Below, in pieces: positions 19,004 through 27,705 of a stretch of DNA of 64,000 bases. The first letter of the stretch is position 1. Every line of letters begins with the position of its first letter. Where the stretch lies: contig NZ_CAKRCF010000003.1 of NCBI RefSeq assembly GCF_934307085.1, positions 33,282-97,281 on the forward strand, given 5' to 3'. This DNA comes from an uncultured Anaerobutyricum sp. GTDB lineage: Bacteria > Bacillota > Clostridia > Lachnospirales > Lachnospiraceae. The notes beneath the pieces are model-generated. The model was not told where the DNA came from, searched no databases, and saw only the letters and a list, made by a program, of their open reading frames with translations. The position numbers were made by a program, and so were the translations under genes.

Positions 19004-20545
19004 TTACTGTGCCTCACTGCTGTTTCCCTGTGTATTTGTCTCTGTCATATCTGTAGACTCGGCTGTATCCCCATACGCCTCTGTATTATTCTCTGCCATC
19101 TCATTACTCTGTTTTGAAGCAGTCGTGTCAGAAGCATTTGCCGTACTGCCTGTATCTGCTACACTTTCATCTACCGTACGCTCTAACGTAATGTCTGATA
19201 CAGCTTCTCCATCTGCCATGGTCATCTTAATCGTATCATCTTTAATCTTTTTACTTGTATAGCAGTAAGCTCCGTCTGCGTCCTTCTTAAAACCGGCTGC
19301 CTTTAGTTCCTTCTCCGTACTGCTAAATCCTAAGTCTTTTGGCAGAGTAACATTGCCATCAAACATTTCTTTACTGAAAGAAAGCTTCGTTACAATACAG
19401 TCGCTTACTTTCTGATTCTTATCACTCATATTACGAATGATAACACCAATTTTTTTCCCTTCTGTATTCGTAAGAAAAGCATCTTTTTCAAGCTTTCCAC
19501 CCGGAACAAGTGTCGCATCTTCTGTTCGAAGTGCCTCTAACTTCCAGCCATCCTTTGTAAAATCGGATACTTTAGAAAGCAGCTTATATTCCTTATCTCC
19601 CACTTTAACAGAAGCAAACATCTTATCTGTATTCTCTACAACACCATCCGCATTCTTTGTCTGTAATGCCTGTTCTTCATAAACTTTCTCTGCCTTCTGC
19701 TTTTCTGCTATAAGACTTGAAACCTGTGTCTTTAACTTTGTATTCTGCCTTTGTAGCGACTGATTCTGATAGCCAAGTCCACCAATAATAAGAACAAGCA
19801 ATATTCCGATTCCTCCTGTAAGAATCTTACTCATACCCCCTGTCTTCTGTGTTTTTTCTGCTTCCCTCACATCTTTTTCCCCCGAAAATTGATCTGTCTG
19901 TTCTAATGCCTCTGCATCTGTATCTGCAAAATCCACACTCTTTATCTCTGGTTCCCTCTCTTTTTTAGATACTTCCTCTTCCAGACTCTTTTCCAAATCG
20001 CTTTTGTTCACTATTGTATCATCACTGGAGAAATCTGACTTCATTACAGAATCTGATCTGTCCCTGCCTTTCTCTGTGTTCTTATCTTTACGACGCTTTC
20101 TCCGTCTTCGCGGCTTGAAATCATCCTCATCTTTATCAATAACCTCCTGTCCAACTTCCTGCGTCAGCTGGTTGATTTCCTCATCGCGGCTTAACTTTCT
20201 TCGTCCTTTTGATTTTGAATCTCCCTTCTCCTCATCCACATCCAAATACTGTCCCTCTTTATTAGAGTACTGTCCTGAATTATCCGAATATAGATTAGCA
20301 TTATTAGAATACAATCCGGCACCCTCTGAGTACTTCTCCGTGTCATTAGAATATAATCTGGCATCTTCCGAAACAGTCTCCACATTATCTAAAGCATCCT
20401 CTCCATTATCGGACACTTCCTGATCCACCTTTTTTTGTCCCTTCTCCTGTTCTTCCATATAAACTTTTGTGTTATCTAATTCCTCATCTGATAGCATAAT
20501 CCAGCTTCGCATCGTTGACTTTATAGACTTATTCTTATCCTTCAT
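19004..20545 (-). CDS. Single-pass membrane protein with YS heptad repeats and extracellular domain
   Basis: 513 residues from the ATG at 20545, chosen because AAAGGA precedes it. The ATG at 20629 overlaps a TATAAT box and cannot be used if that box is real. The N-terminal 240 residues are acidic and low-complexity, with a run of six 7-residue repeats at about 63-104 (pattern x-[LKQ]-Y-S-x3) and basic RRRRKRRK clusters. A membrane helix (about 240-258), a coiled coil, a compact domain of about 150 residues and a Ser/Thr/Asn-rich tail follow. Orientation is inferred N-in, C-out. The repeats may be phosphorylation or docking sites (inference). Family not recognised. Confidence 0.7.
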   Translation of the reverse strand: MKDKNKSIKSTMRSWIMLSDEELDNTKVYMEEQEKGQKKVDQEVSDNGEDALDNVETVSEDARLYSNDTEKYSEGAGLYSNNANLYSDNSGQYSNKEGQYLDVDEEKGDSKSKGRRKLSRDEEINQLTQEVGQEVIDKDEDDFKPRRRRKRRKDKNTEKGRDRSDSVMKSDFSSDDTIVNKSDLEKSLEEEVSKKEREPEIKSVDFADTDAEALEQTDQFSGEKDVREAEKTQKTGGMSKILTGGIGILLVLIIGGLGYQNQSLQRQNTKLKTQVSSLIAEKQKAEKVYEEQALQTKNADGVVENTDKMFASVKVGDKEYKLLSKVSDFTKDGWKLEALRTEDATLVPGGKLEKDAFLTNTEGKKIGVIIRNMSDKNQKVSDCIVTKLSFSKEMFDGNVTLPKDLGFSSTEKELKAAGFKKDADGAYCYTSKKIKDDTIKMTMADGEAVSDITLERTVDESVADTGSTANASDTTASKQSNEMAENNTEAYGDTAESTDMTETNTQGNSSEAQ

Positions 20546-20624
20546 GCTCTCAATCCTTTCATAAACAAAATAATGCCAGATTCTCTTCGCCTGCTTTTGC
20601 GAAAACCTGACATTATTCTTTTCG

Positions 20625-20633
20625 TTCATTATA
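20625..20633 (-). promoter_or_regulatory. Extended -10 promoter of the YS-heptad gene
   Basis: TGTTATAAT (extended -10, no good -35) reads on the - strand through positions 20625-20633 and overlaps the upstream ATG at 20629. This supports translation beginning at 20545 with a leader of about 75 nt. Confidence 0.45.
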
Positions 20634-20790
20634 ACATATTTACATCATAAAGAAACAAACTTTCGTTATTAAGTTTTCTGGATTTTTACCATTGAATTTA
20701 GGAAATTACTTTTTATTTTCTTTGTGTATATTGCCGTGGCGTCCTACAGGTGGTCGGAGTATTCTTGCTGTAAGAGGATAAAAGAAATCT

Positions 20791-22182
20791 CTATTTTCTT
20801 TCTTCTATCTTAATCCTGTTCTTTCTACTTATTTTAACTGCAACAATTATACAACAAAGTAAAATAATATTACATATAGCAAGTGCTATCTTCATCGGAC
20901 CCACTTCTTTCTTTTTATTATTTTGTGAAGAACTTTCTCCACTACTGCTCATATCCTGTCCCTGGGATTGCTTACTTATTTTATTTAATTTATTTGCCTC
21001 ATTAGAATCAATTGCCTCAGCTGTCTCTGCAGTTCCTGCTGTTTCCAATCTGTAAAACTCCTTTAAATCCATCCGGCTACTTGACTCTAAAAGATCTGTT
21101 ATCTTCTGAAAAACCTCTATTTCCTGTGGGTTTGCGCCCGTAAAACTATTCTCAGCTTTGCCAGCCTCATTCTCGCCATAATACGTCCGATAACTAATTT
21201 TATTATGCTTTGCATTTCCATCTATTGCATGAACTAACTTTTCTCTATAATTCATCAACGGTTCTAACTGGCATTTTTTCTCTGCACCTGTTATATTTTC
21301 TGACTTCTTAATAAGCTGATAATACCGGGCAATTCCCGTTGCATCCGCTACCGCAAGCTTCGAAAGCTTCTTATCCGAACTTAAATACTTCGCATAATCA
21401 CTGGCATTATCAATAAAAGCATGTTCTATAAGAACCGTCGGGATATCATTCGTCACACCACCTCGGATAATCGCATAATAATCAGCCAAAGTCCCATTCG
21501 GATACTTCTCATTCGCCTCAGAATCCCTGAGCAAAATACCCTGATCTTCAATACCAAGCTTCGAAAGCTCATTTAAGATATTACAGGAGAGCTTCTGTTC
21601 TTCAAGAGCAAGCGTATCCTTATAACCATCTTTCGCTGCAAGAACCGTACATCCATGATCATACGCTGCACAGGCTCCAGCCGCATTATTGTGAAGGCTT
21701 ATCATTACATCCGCCTTTTTATCCACCGAAACCTTAGTTCGATCTGGAAGATCTACATCCGTATCATCCTCTCTCGTAAGATAAACCGTAACATTTTCGT
21801 AAGTCTCCAACTCTTCTTTTAAATACCTTGCAATCTTTAAATTAAGTGTCTTCTCCTCAACCGATTCACCAGCTCTCGCCGCTCCGGACTGGTCGCCTCC
21901 ATGACCAGGGTCAAGAACTACAGTAAGCTTTTGTGGTGTCTCAGAGGTTCCTGATTGTCCTGATAGCTTATCTTCATTTCCCTGCGTCTGCTTTTTTAAT
22001 TTTTCTTCAGATTTCATGTTTATATTTTTCCCTGCGGTTTCATTCGCATCTGCCTTTATCTGCACAGCATTCCATAAAAAAACTACACTGACAGCCATAA
22101 CTGTCATAAAGACTGCATGGATTATATATTCTGTTGTTCCTGTTCTTTTTGCTCTTTTTGTACTTTCTGTATTTTTTCTCAT
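20791..22182 (-). CDS. N-acetylmuramoyl-L-alanine amidase (Amidase_3) with membrane helices at both ends
   Basis: 463 residues. Zinc amidase that cuts the bond between MurNAc and the stem peptide of peptidoglycan. The N-terminal helix (about 20-41) anchors it. The catalytic domain (85-285) shows the full zinc and catalytic set: His94 in LDPGHGG, Glu110 in VEEKTLNL, His164 in ISLHNN, and Glu253 in VLIEHAFIDN. A linker of about 140 residues leads to a second helix (about 428-447) and a basic tail, so the catalytic part is held at both ends, which is uncommon. Its ATG overlaps the stop of the zinc-ribbon gene upstream (TAATG), so translation is coupled. Confidence 0.9.
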   Translation of the reverse strand: MRKNTESTKRAKRTGTTEYIIHAVFMTVMAVSVVFLWNAVQIKADANETAGKNINMKSEEKLKKQTQGNEDKLSGQSGTSETPQKLTVVLDPGHGGDQSGAARAGESVEEKTLNLKIARYLKEELETYENVTVYLTREDDTDVDLPDRTKVSVDKKADVMISLHNNAAGACAAYDHGCTVLAAKDGYKDTLALEEQKLSCNILNELSKLGIEDQGILLRDSEANEKYPNGTLADYYAIIRGGVTNDIPTVLIEHAFIDNASDYAKYLSSDKKLSKLAVADATGIARYYQLIKKSENITGAEKKCQLEPLMNYREKLVHAIDGNAKHNKISYRTYYGENEAGKAENSFTGANPQEIEVFQKITDLLESSSRMDLKEFYRLETAGTAETAEAIDSNEANKLNKISKQSQGQDMSSSGESSSQNNKKKEVGPMKIALAICNIILLCCIIVAVKISRKNRIKIEERK

Positions 22183-23453
22183 TATTTTTTCGTTCCCATG
22201 TCATCTTTTAAAAATTGCTGATAGGTTCTTGGTTTGTAGGTGCCGCCGCTGAAGGAGCAGTAGCGGTAGATACAATCTACCACATAATCAATCATATTAT
22301 AATTATCATGTATATCCGGGTCAGGATAAACAAACTTTAAAATATAATTCTTTTCTCCATCATTTGCTGCAATAATATAAACACCTTGCGTTTCAGAAGA
22401 ATCCACCGAACCACTGATCAAAGCTCTCGCCATTCCTTTACTGTCAATTCTGGTTGATTCCATCTTAAAATAAGTCTTATACACCGGTGAAGAAAATCTT
22501 TGATAAAGCTGCTTTGCATTCTCCAACGCATTTCCCTGATTATCCTCTGTATATACTGTAAGCTTAGCATCCACAGAATCCGAATCTTCTTTATAAGAAA
22601 GCGTATATGAAGTCCCTGATTTATCCACTTTACTATCATTAAATAAATACTTTGGATAACTAAAACTAAAACTTCCATCCTGCGACGTTACCGTATTATA
22701 AACTTCCGGACTATTACACGCATCTATATTCATACTGCTGTTATCTGTGTCGGCAAGTTTCTGACTCACATATTTTCCTTCTGTTGTAGATTCTGTCTTC
22801 TTTTTAGAACTCTCATCAGACTTCTTCTCTATCTTATCTTTCTTAGTAGAAGATGTACCCGAACCATTTTCTTTTTTCTCCGAAGTCTTGTTGATACTTG
22901 AAACAATATTATCAACAATACCTGTTCGATATAAAGCAAACCCTCCGATCAGAATAATAAGAATATAGGAAAAAACTGAAATTCCAACCTTATTTTTCTT
23001 TCCTTCCTCTGGTTTGATTTGCGGCTTCTCAGTCCCCTTATCTCCATTTCTCTTTATCTTTTCCGGATTATCATACCCTTCATAAAGCCTTTTTCGTTCC
23101 TGCTCTGTTTTGCGACGTTCTTCCTCATATTTTCTACGTTCTTCTTCGTATCTGCGTCGTTCTTCTTCTAATGCCAGACGCTGTTCATACTGCTCACGCT
23201 CTGCTTTCTCTTTTGCACGCTTTTGCGCTGCTGCCTTCTGCTTTGCAGCCTCTTCCCTTGCACGCTCCTCCTCTTTTTCCTTTTTCTTTATCGCAGCATA
23301 CTCCTCATCATCAATTTCCCTGTAGTATGCATCTTCCGCTGTATTGCTATTCACAACATTTTCCGACTGTTCGCTACTTTCTACTTTCTGTCCACATTTT
23401 GAGCAAAACTTTGCATTATCTGGTAACAAGGTTCCGCAAAATCTGCACTTCAT
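22182..23453 (-). CDS. Zinc-ribbon, coiled-coil, single-pass membrane protein (type A, 'CSFSG' domain)
   Basis: 423 residues. An N-terminal zinc ribbon (Cys3, Cys6, Cys17, Cys20) is followed by a highly charged coiled coil (about 50-125), a membrane helix (157-175), a Lys/Ser linker, and a C-terminal domain of about 190 residues. This domain starts near NTVTSQDGSFSFSYPKYLF and ends in YRYCSFSGGTYKPRTYQQF. The same C-terminal domain is in the protein at 31009-32049, so the two are paralogues of one architecture. Orientation inferred as zinc ribbon inside, domain outside. Coupled to the amidase downstream, which suggests the domain helps recruit or regulate wall enzymes (inference). Confidence 0.75.
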   Translation of the reverse strand: MKCRFCGTLLPDNAKFCSKCGQKVESSEQSENVVNSNTAEDAYYREIDDEEYAAIKKKEKEEERAREEAAKQKAAAQKRAKEKAEREQYEQRLALEEERRRYEEERRKYEEERRKTEQERKRLYEGYDNPEKIKRNGDKGTEKPQIKPEEGKKNKVGISVFSYILIILIGGFALYRTGIVDNIVSSINKTSEKKENGSGTSSTKKDKIEKKSDESSKKKTESTTEGKYVSQKLADTDNSSMNIDACNSPEVYNTVTSQDGSFSFSYPKYLFNDSKVDKSGTSYTLSYKEDSDSVDAKLTVYTEDNQGNALENAKQLYQRFSSPVYKTYFKMESTRIDSKGMARALISGSVDSSETQGVYIIAANDGEKNYILKFVYPDPDIHDNYNMIDYVVDCIYRYCSFSGGTYKPRTYQQFLKDDMGTKK

Positions 23454-23504
23454 ACTAACTCACCTCTCATATCCTATCAAATCTACCTACTCTCTCAATT
23501 TTTT

Positions 23505-23513
23505 ATTATAACA
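23505..23513 (-). promoter_or_regulatory. Extended -10 promoter of the zinc-ribbon/amidase pair
   Basis: TGTTATAAT on the - strand, no strong -35, about 50 nt upstream of the ATG at 23453, which has a GAGAGGTGAG ribosome-binding site. Confidence 0.45.
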
Positions 23514-23658
23514 GGAAACTATCAGGATTTACAGACTGCAAATGTCAGTAAATTGAAATGTATTGCAAAATTTGACAAGACATAAAAATATATGAAGTAT
23601 ACTTATCAAAACATCCTGTATTATTCTACTTTTCTTTTTCTATGTATATTATTGTCCC

Positions 23659-24387
23659 TTACATTTCTCCCCTTAATGATTGATACTGTTCCTTCATTAT
23701 TTCCAAATATTCATCCCCTTCTTCTATAGAAATCTTTTCTCCATTATAAGTATAACCCTCTTCTTCAAACTTTCCGTTATGCCATATTAATGTCTCTATC
23801 TTTTTTAGTTCCCCATCTACATATTTATATGTATCAAACTCCCCACCACCTGTATCTCCTGTTATAAATACAACCTGATGTTTTTCTTTTGAATAATACA
23901 TCGTGCTGGCTTTTCCTAACTGATAACTATGTAGCTCTTTTACTTTATCTTTCTTCGAGTCATATCTGTACATGGCAGCACTTGAGCCTTCATTTAAGGT
24001 AAGTAACTCTGAAATACCGTCCTCATCAATATCTATAACATCATATTTCTGTTCATAATTATTTTTTAGAAATCGTATATAACACTGTGCTGCTTTTTCA
24101 CCATCCTCTGCCACCTTACTTTCTTTCTGCATAAATTCTTTTATCGTTGCTTCTATCAACTTCTCCTGACTTGTATCTTCCTCAACATATTCTTCGGTAT
24201 CTGATTGTATATCAGTTTGTGTTGTAGATTCTGGTTCCTCATCTTCTTTGCTATCAACTCCATATTCCTCTTCCATTCCTCTCAATATTTTCTGATCTAC
24301 TTTTCCCCTAAACGAGTTCAGAAATAATATTGATAATACTGTAAGAATTGCTAAAACTACAGATACTATTATTTTTTCTTTTTTCAT
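23659..24387 (-). CDS. Membrane-anchored protein with a D-x-D-x-D-G calcium-type loop
   Basis: 242 residues. An N-terminal signal anchor (about 5-24) is followed by an acidic, Thr/Glu-rich linker and a globular domain of about 150 residues containing DIDEDGISELL. This loop resembles an EF-hand or FG-GAP type calcium site and is seen in many Lachnospiraceae exported proteins, including the one at 28252. The remaining domain is beta-rich. The ATG follows AGGAGTG. Function unknown; probably faces the cell surface. Confidence 0.6.
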   Translation of the reverse strand: MKKEKIIVSVVLAILTVLSILFLNSFRGKVDQKILRGMEEEYGVDSKEDEEPESTTQTDIQSDTEEYVEEDTSQEKLIEATIKEFMQKESKVAEDGEKAAQCYIRFLKNNYEQKYDVIDIDEDGISELLTLNEGSSAAMYRYDSKKDKVKELHSYQLGKASTMYYSKEKHQVVFITGDTGGGEFDTYKYVDGELKKIETLIWHNGKFEEEGYTYNGEKISIEEGDEYLEIMKEQYQSLRGEM

Positions 24388-24487
24388 ATATACACTCCTC
24401 TTTTGATAATAAATTATTCTTTTTGTTTTCTCTTCTCCTTCATATATTCTCTCATGTATTGGAGAATAATTTTTTATTACCTTTTCC

Positions 24488-24955
24488 TTAACGAATTAAA
24501 GATCTCTCCATCTCACTTTCATAAAAAGTTTTTATTTCTCCGTTTTCTAAAGAACTCCAATTGAGTTTCTTAGAAAAAATGATTGAAGCTACAATTTCTT
24601 TATTTAAATAACTATGTTTTTGATATTCCATCCGGAATAGATCTCCTGGCCAGGTATCACAGGCCAGGCCGGTAAATATTTTTAAGTTATCGTCAAAACA
24701 AAATGATATATAACTATCAAATTTATTAAAAGCATATTCATCTGATATGGCTCGATAACGAATACTTTCAAGCTTAGACAAAGGCAGCCAGGTCTTCTTT
24801 TGTCCCAGAATCAGATGCCCCTCCGTGTCTATACCAAAATCCGCATCACAATCCGGATCATTTGAAACAACCATCCAGTCCAGTGAAACGCCCGCTATAC
24901 CTCCTGTCTTTTTTAGTATTTCTTGTAATTTTACCACAAATTCATTTCTTGTCAT
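24488..24955 (-). CDS. Hypothetical protein, 155 residues
   Basis: Small soluble protein with a strong AGGAGG ribosome-binding site and no signal peptide. The centre is acidic (DPDCDADFGID), and a long, probably alpha/beta sequence follows. Small isolated cytosolic proteins of this kind among accessory genes are often immunity or SMI1/SUKH-like proteins, but I cannot show a family motif. It is flanked by an exported protein and a membrane metalloprotease-like gene. Confidence 0.55.
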   Translation of the reverse strand: MTRNEFVVKLQEILKKTGGIAGVSLDWMVVSNDPDCDADFGIDTEGHLILGQKKTWLPLSKLESIRYRAISDEYAFNKFDSYISFCFDDNLKIFTGLACDTWPGDLFRMEYQKHSYLNKEIVASIIFSKKLNWSSLENGEIKTFYESEMERSLIR

Positions 24956-25022
24956 ATTTTTCTTTGTCCTCCTTTATTTTTATTATCTGCTTGCTTTTTC
25001 AATGTTCTAACCCACACTATTT

Positions 25023-25074
25023 TTGTAGTAGATTTCATTCATTACTACACAATTCACATATAAATCTACTACAA
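25023..25074. repeat. Inverted repeat with 13-bp perfect arms
   Basis: TTGTAGTAGATTT (25023-25035) and AAATCTACTACAA (25062-25074) around a 26-nt spacer, between the gluzincin and the 155-residue gene. There is no T-run on the sense strand, so it is not a typical terminator. It may be an operator or an RNA structure. Confidence 0.5.
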
Positions 25075-25093
25075 TATTGTGCAGGTGCCATTT

Positions 25094-26173
25094 TCATAAT
25101 ATATTTCCACTTACAACTTCATTTCTATTCTTGTTAAGATACTCCCTGATTTCTTCATAATACAGCTTAAAACTTTCTTTTGCGTACTCCTCTGCGTCTT
25201 TTTCTATCTCATCTCCTGTAAACGCTCCTCCATCTCTATGATTTATGAGTTCTTCCTCATAAACAGAAACCTCAGAAAACATTAGCAAGTCTTTTGATTT
25301 TTTATCGAGATTTCGATACAGCCGAACCTGTTCAATCTGATAAGCGTGGTAGCATTCGTGAAGAATTTCTTTTAACACTATGTAACTATTAGGATTTGAA
25401 AGATAAGAAATATCTATCATAATCTGATGCCTCGACTCTTCATAATTCGCAACAGTACTTCCCTGAAAATCTGCCATACCAATATTCAATTCATGCGATA
25501 AACCCAAGTAACGACCCTCACAGTTTGCTATTTTTTGACAGGCATTTAACCGTTCCTTTATACTCAATTTATTCCATTTAACCAAGTCCATATTAGAAAT
25601 AATATCTATATTGGCTTTCAAACTATCTTCATCGCTATACACACTGACAGCTTTTGTTGACGCATTCATAATCGTCCCATGTAAAAACATATTTGCTCCA
25701 ATCGGCAAAATCAATACAAGACTCGCAATTGCAAAATTTTTTCTCCACTCATCTACAACATAGTTTGGAATTACAGGCCATGCAAAGTCATCCTCATCAC
25801 TATGAATCGCAAGCATTAACTTTCTATGCATAAAAAGCATATATACACTTACAACCATTGTATATAACAAAAAACAGACAAGAACCACTTTAATTCTTTT
25901 ACTATAAAAATCTCTATACGCAATGCAGACAAAAGCTCCCCATGACAAAGCAAAATTTTCTAACATATTTTTACAATTTCTTTCCTCCTTCCATGTGATA
26001 AGAATTCCAATTGCCATAACAATGACCTGAATCAACAAAAATACCCAAAAAGACTGTCTATACGTCAATGACGGAACACATTTAAACAAATACTTATATA
26101 TAAGAAAATCAAGCACTGCTGCTCCAAAAATATGTAATTCAATGTAATCTCCTCCATCTAATCTTTTCTCCAT
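25094..26173 (-). CDS. Multi-pass membrane protein with an HExxH gluzincin-like domain
   Basis: 359 residues from the ATG at 26173, which has AGGAGG nine bases upstream; an ATG at 26194 has none. Five hydrophobic helices in the first 170 residues precede a soluble domain. In it, ILHECYHAYQ (HExxH at about 272-276) and later AEEYAKESFKLYYEE give the His-Glu-His plus distal Glu pattern of zinc gluzincins. ImmA/IrrE-like and M48-like peptidases share this motif, but this family is not recognised. Probably a membrane-bound protease, active side unknown. Confidence 0.6.
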   Translation of the reverse strand: MEKRLDGGDYIELHIFGAAVLDFLIYKYLFKCVPSLTYRQSFWVFLLIQVIVMAIGILITWKEERNCKNMLENFALSWGAFVCIAYRDFYSKRIKVVLVCFLLYTMVVSVYMLFMHRKLMLAIHSDEDDFAWPVIPNYVVDEWRKNFAIASLVLILPIGANMFLHGTIMNASTKAVSVYSDEDSLKANIDIISNMDLVKWNKLSIKERLNACQKIANCEGRYLGLSHELNIGMADFQGSTVANYEESRHQIMIDISYLSNPNSYIVLKEILHECYHAYQIEQVRLYRNLDKKSKDLLMFSEVSVYEEELINHRDGGAFTGDEIEKDAEEYAKESFKLYYEEIREYLNKNRNEVVSGNIL

Positions 26174-26236
26174 AATTAATTCCTCCTGTTTCATATGTGT
26201 TTAAAAATTCTTCTCCTAAAATATTTATCATAAATT

Positions 26237-26359
26237 CTAAAAACACTTTTTTACAAAAAAATTATATATCGTATATTTTTTATTACTCATCATCTTTACG
26301 CTTTTTGCTCCAATATACCCTTCTGGTATCGACTTAATATCATCTATCCATAACTTCAT
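26237..26359 (-). pseudogene. Truncated start of a cyclic-phosphate-processing receiver-like (cREC) protein
   Basis: A 40-codon frame with a good GAAAGGAG ribosome-binding site that I read directly from the DNA. It begins MKLWIDDIKSIPEGYIG followed by AKSV, which resembles the conserved start of receiver-like proteins of the MKLWLDD(I)RP-x2-G type. It then diverges into low-complexity sequence and stops. The rest of the domain is missing, so it is most likely a remnant. It lies just upstream of the ADP-ribosylglycohydrolase operon terminator, and its leader is duplicated upstream of the gene at 27294-27680. Confidence 0.5.
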
Positions 26360-26361
26360 AT

Positions 26362-26440
26362 AAACTCCTTTCGTTGACTGAGATTTTTTTAATTACAATA
26401 TAAAAATAGCATTGAAAAAGTAAAGAATTGTTTTTTAGTG
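26362..26440 (-). repeat. Leader repeat, copy 1
   Basis: Upstream region of the receiver-like remnant. Similar over about 78 bases to 27706-27783: shared CACTxAAAAAACAATT, TTTTTxAATG/AAGTG, and ACTCAGTxAACGAAAGGAG blocks. It probably carries a promoter and the ribosome-binding site copied together with a gene start. Confidence 0.6.
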
Positions 26441-26448
26441 AATAAAAT

Positions 26449-26488
26449 AAAGCAGCCAATGCAAATTTCTTTTTACATTGACTGCTTT
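26449..26488 (-). terminator. Terminator of the ADP-ribosylglycohydrolase pair
   Basis: AAAGCAGTCAATG and CATTGGCTGCTTT arms (13 bp, one wobble) with a 14-nt loop, followed on the - strand by ATTTTATT. It lies 25 nt after the stop codon at 26513. Confidence 0.75.
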
Positions 26489-26512
26489 ACTTACTATACC
26501 TAATTAAAAGAA

Positions 26513-27292
26513 TTATCTCTTTACTAATTCATATAATCTTTCATCCAGATATCTTTTTAAAATTGCATCTTCCTCCAATCCTGTTCCAGAATAATATTCT
26601 TCCGCTACTGCTCCTCCAATTGCTGCAAGTGTATCACTATCACATTTCAGGCGAAATACGTTTCGAAGAAAGCTTTCATACGAAATGCTTTCATAAAAGC
26701 ATCTCATTGCTGCTGCCACACTTCCCATGCAAGTCTCATTCCATTGATATATTTTTTCTAGTTCATCAAGCGGTACCGTAATATTATATTCATAATCCGC
26801 AGCTGGATATTGCTCTAACACATAATTAAAAATATCTTCTTTTGATTTTCCGTGTTTTGCCATCCAGATACACACTGCTGTCGTTGCCGCCCCCTTAATA
26901 CCTTCTTCATGATTATGAGTTACTTTCGCTGACTTTTCAGCCCAATAAACAACATCCTTTAACTCTTCGAAATATTCTCCAACAAAAGAAACTCTCATAG
27001 CTGAACCATTTCCAAAACTATTGTACGGTTTAGGATTAGAACTATACATCCAATCATAAAATCGTCCACCATATCCCGAATAAGGATATGGTCGTCCAAT
27101 CTTTTGCATAGTTTTAGTAAAATCTTTCTCTTCTAAAATTGCTTTTTTCACAGCCAATGTCATTACCGTATCATCTGTAAAAGAACATTTATCTGTAAAT
27201 AATTCACAATGTTTATAATCCAAATTATGCGGTCTGTCGAACTCAAACTGTGAGCCTGCGATGTCTCCTAGAATTGCTCCGATTACTGCCAT
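26513..27292 (-). CDS. ADP-ribosylglycohydrolase family protein
   Basis: 259 residues. DraG/ARH-type di-magnesium hydrolase that removes ADP-ribose from proteins or small molecules. Family marks: GAILGDIAGSQFEF at the start, FTDDTVMTLAV (metal Asp pair), GNGSAMRVSFVG, THNHEEGIKGA, and CDSDTLAAIGGA near the end (second metal site). It starts one base after the stop of the 128-residue gene, so the two are co-translated. In an accessory region, with a receiver-like remnant beside it, it may protect from an ADP-ribosylating toxin or belong to a nucleotide-signal system (inference). Confidence 0.9.
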   Translation of the reverse strand: MAVIGAILGDIAGSQFEFDRPHNLDYKHCELFTDKCSFTDDTVMTLAVKKAILEEKDFTKTMQKIGRPYPYSGYGGRFYDWMYSSNPKPYNSFGNGSAMRVSFVGEYFEELKDVVYWAEKSAKVTHNHEEGIKGAATTAVCIWMAKHGKSKEDIFNYVLEQYPAADYEYNITVPLDELEKIYQWNETCMGSVAAAMRCFYESISYESFLRNVFRLKCDSDTLAAIGGAVAEEYYSGTGLEEDAILKRYLDERLYELVKR

Positions 27293-27293
27293 A

Positions 27294-27680
27294 TTAAATA
27301 ATCACCTCCATGGCTACTATTCCTTCTGTATATAACACTGTCATTTGTTTCTTTCCAAAAATTCCTTTTGAAGTTTTCTTTTTCAAAACATCCTGTATCA
27401 TTTCTACTTCTTTTGCACTCATCGCATTAGTTAATTCAAATCCAACTCCTCTTGATGGGCTGGTAAGTACATCATATCTTGCAGCATAGACTATCATTCT
27501 ATTTTCTTTATCACGTTCCCCTAAGGTAAAAATAAAATATTGAAATTCTGTTTCTTCACACTCAAAAGACATACACATTTCTCCAATCTGATACGAACCA
27601 TCTGATAAGATTACTTCTACCTTTTCTGCATTTTGAAGTGCCATCTTTTTTTCAACTAACTTTCTCACTAATTCTTCCAT
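27294..27680 (-). CDS. Hypothetical protein paired with the ADP-ribosylglycohydrolase
   Basis: 128 residues, soluble, mixed alpha/beta, with no motif that I recognise. It is translated directly before the ADP-ribosylglycohydrolase (one-base gap), so a shared role is likely. The ATG at 27680 follows AGGGG. Its leader (27706-27783) is similar to the leader of the receiver-like remnant at 26359, suggesting that the front of this small operon was once duplicated. Confidence 0.6.
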   Translation of the reverse strand: MEELVRKLVEKKMALQNAEKVEVILSDGSYQIGEMCMSFECEETEFQYFIFTLGERDKENRMIVYAARYDVLTSPSRGVGFELTNAMSAKEVEMIQDVLKKKTSKGIFGKKQMTVLYTEGIVAMEVII

Positions 27681-27705
27681 ATTTCATTACCCCTAACTTC
27701 TTGTA

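Noticed and set aside
20004..20423. A + strand Ser-rich frame of 139 codons
   Set aside because: Shadow of the acidic low-complexity part of the gene on the - strand; no ribosome-binding site.
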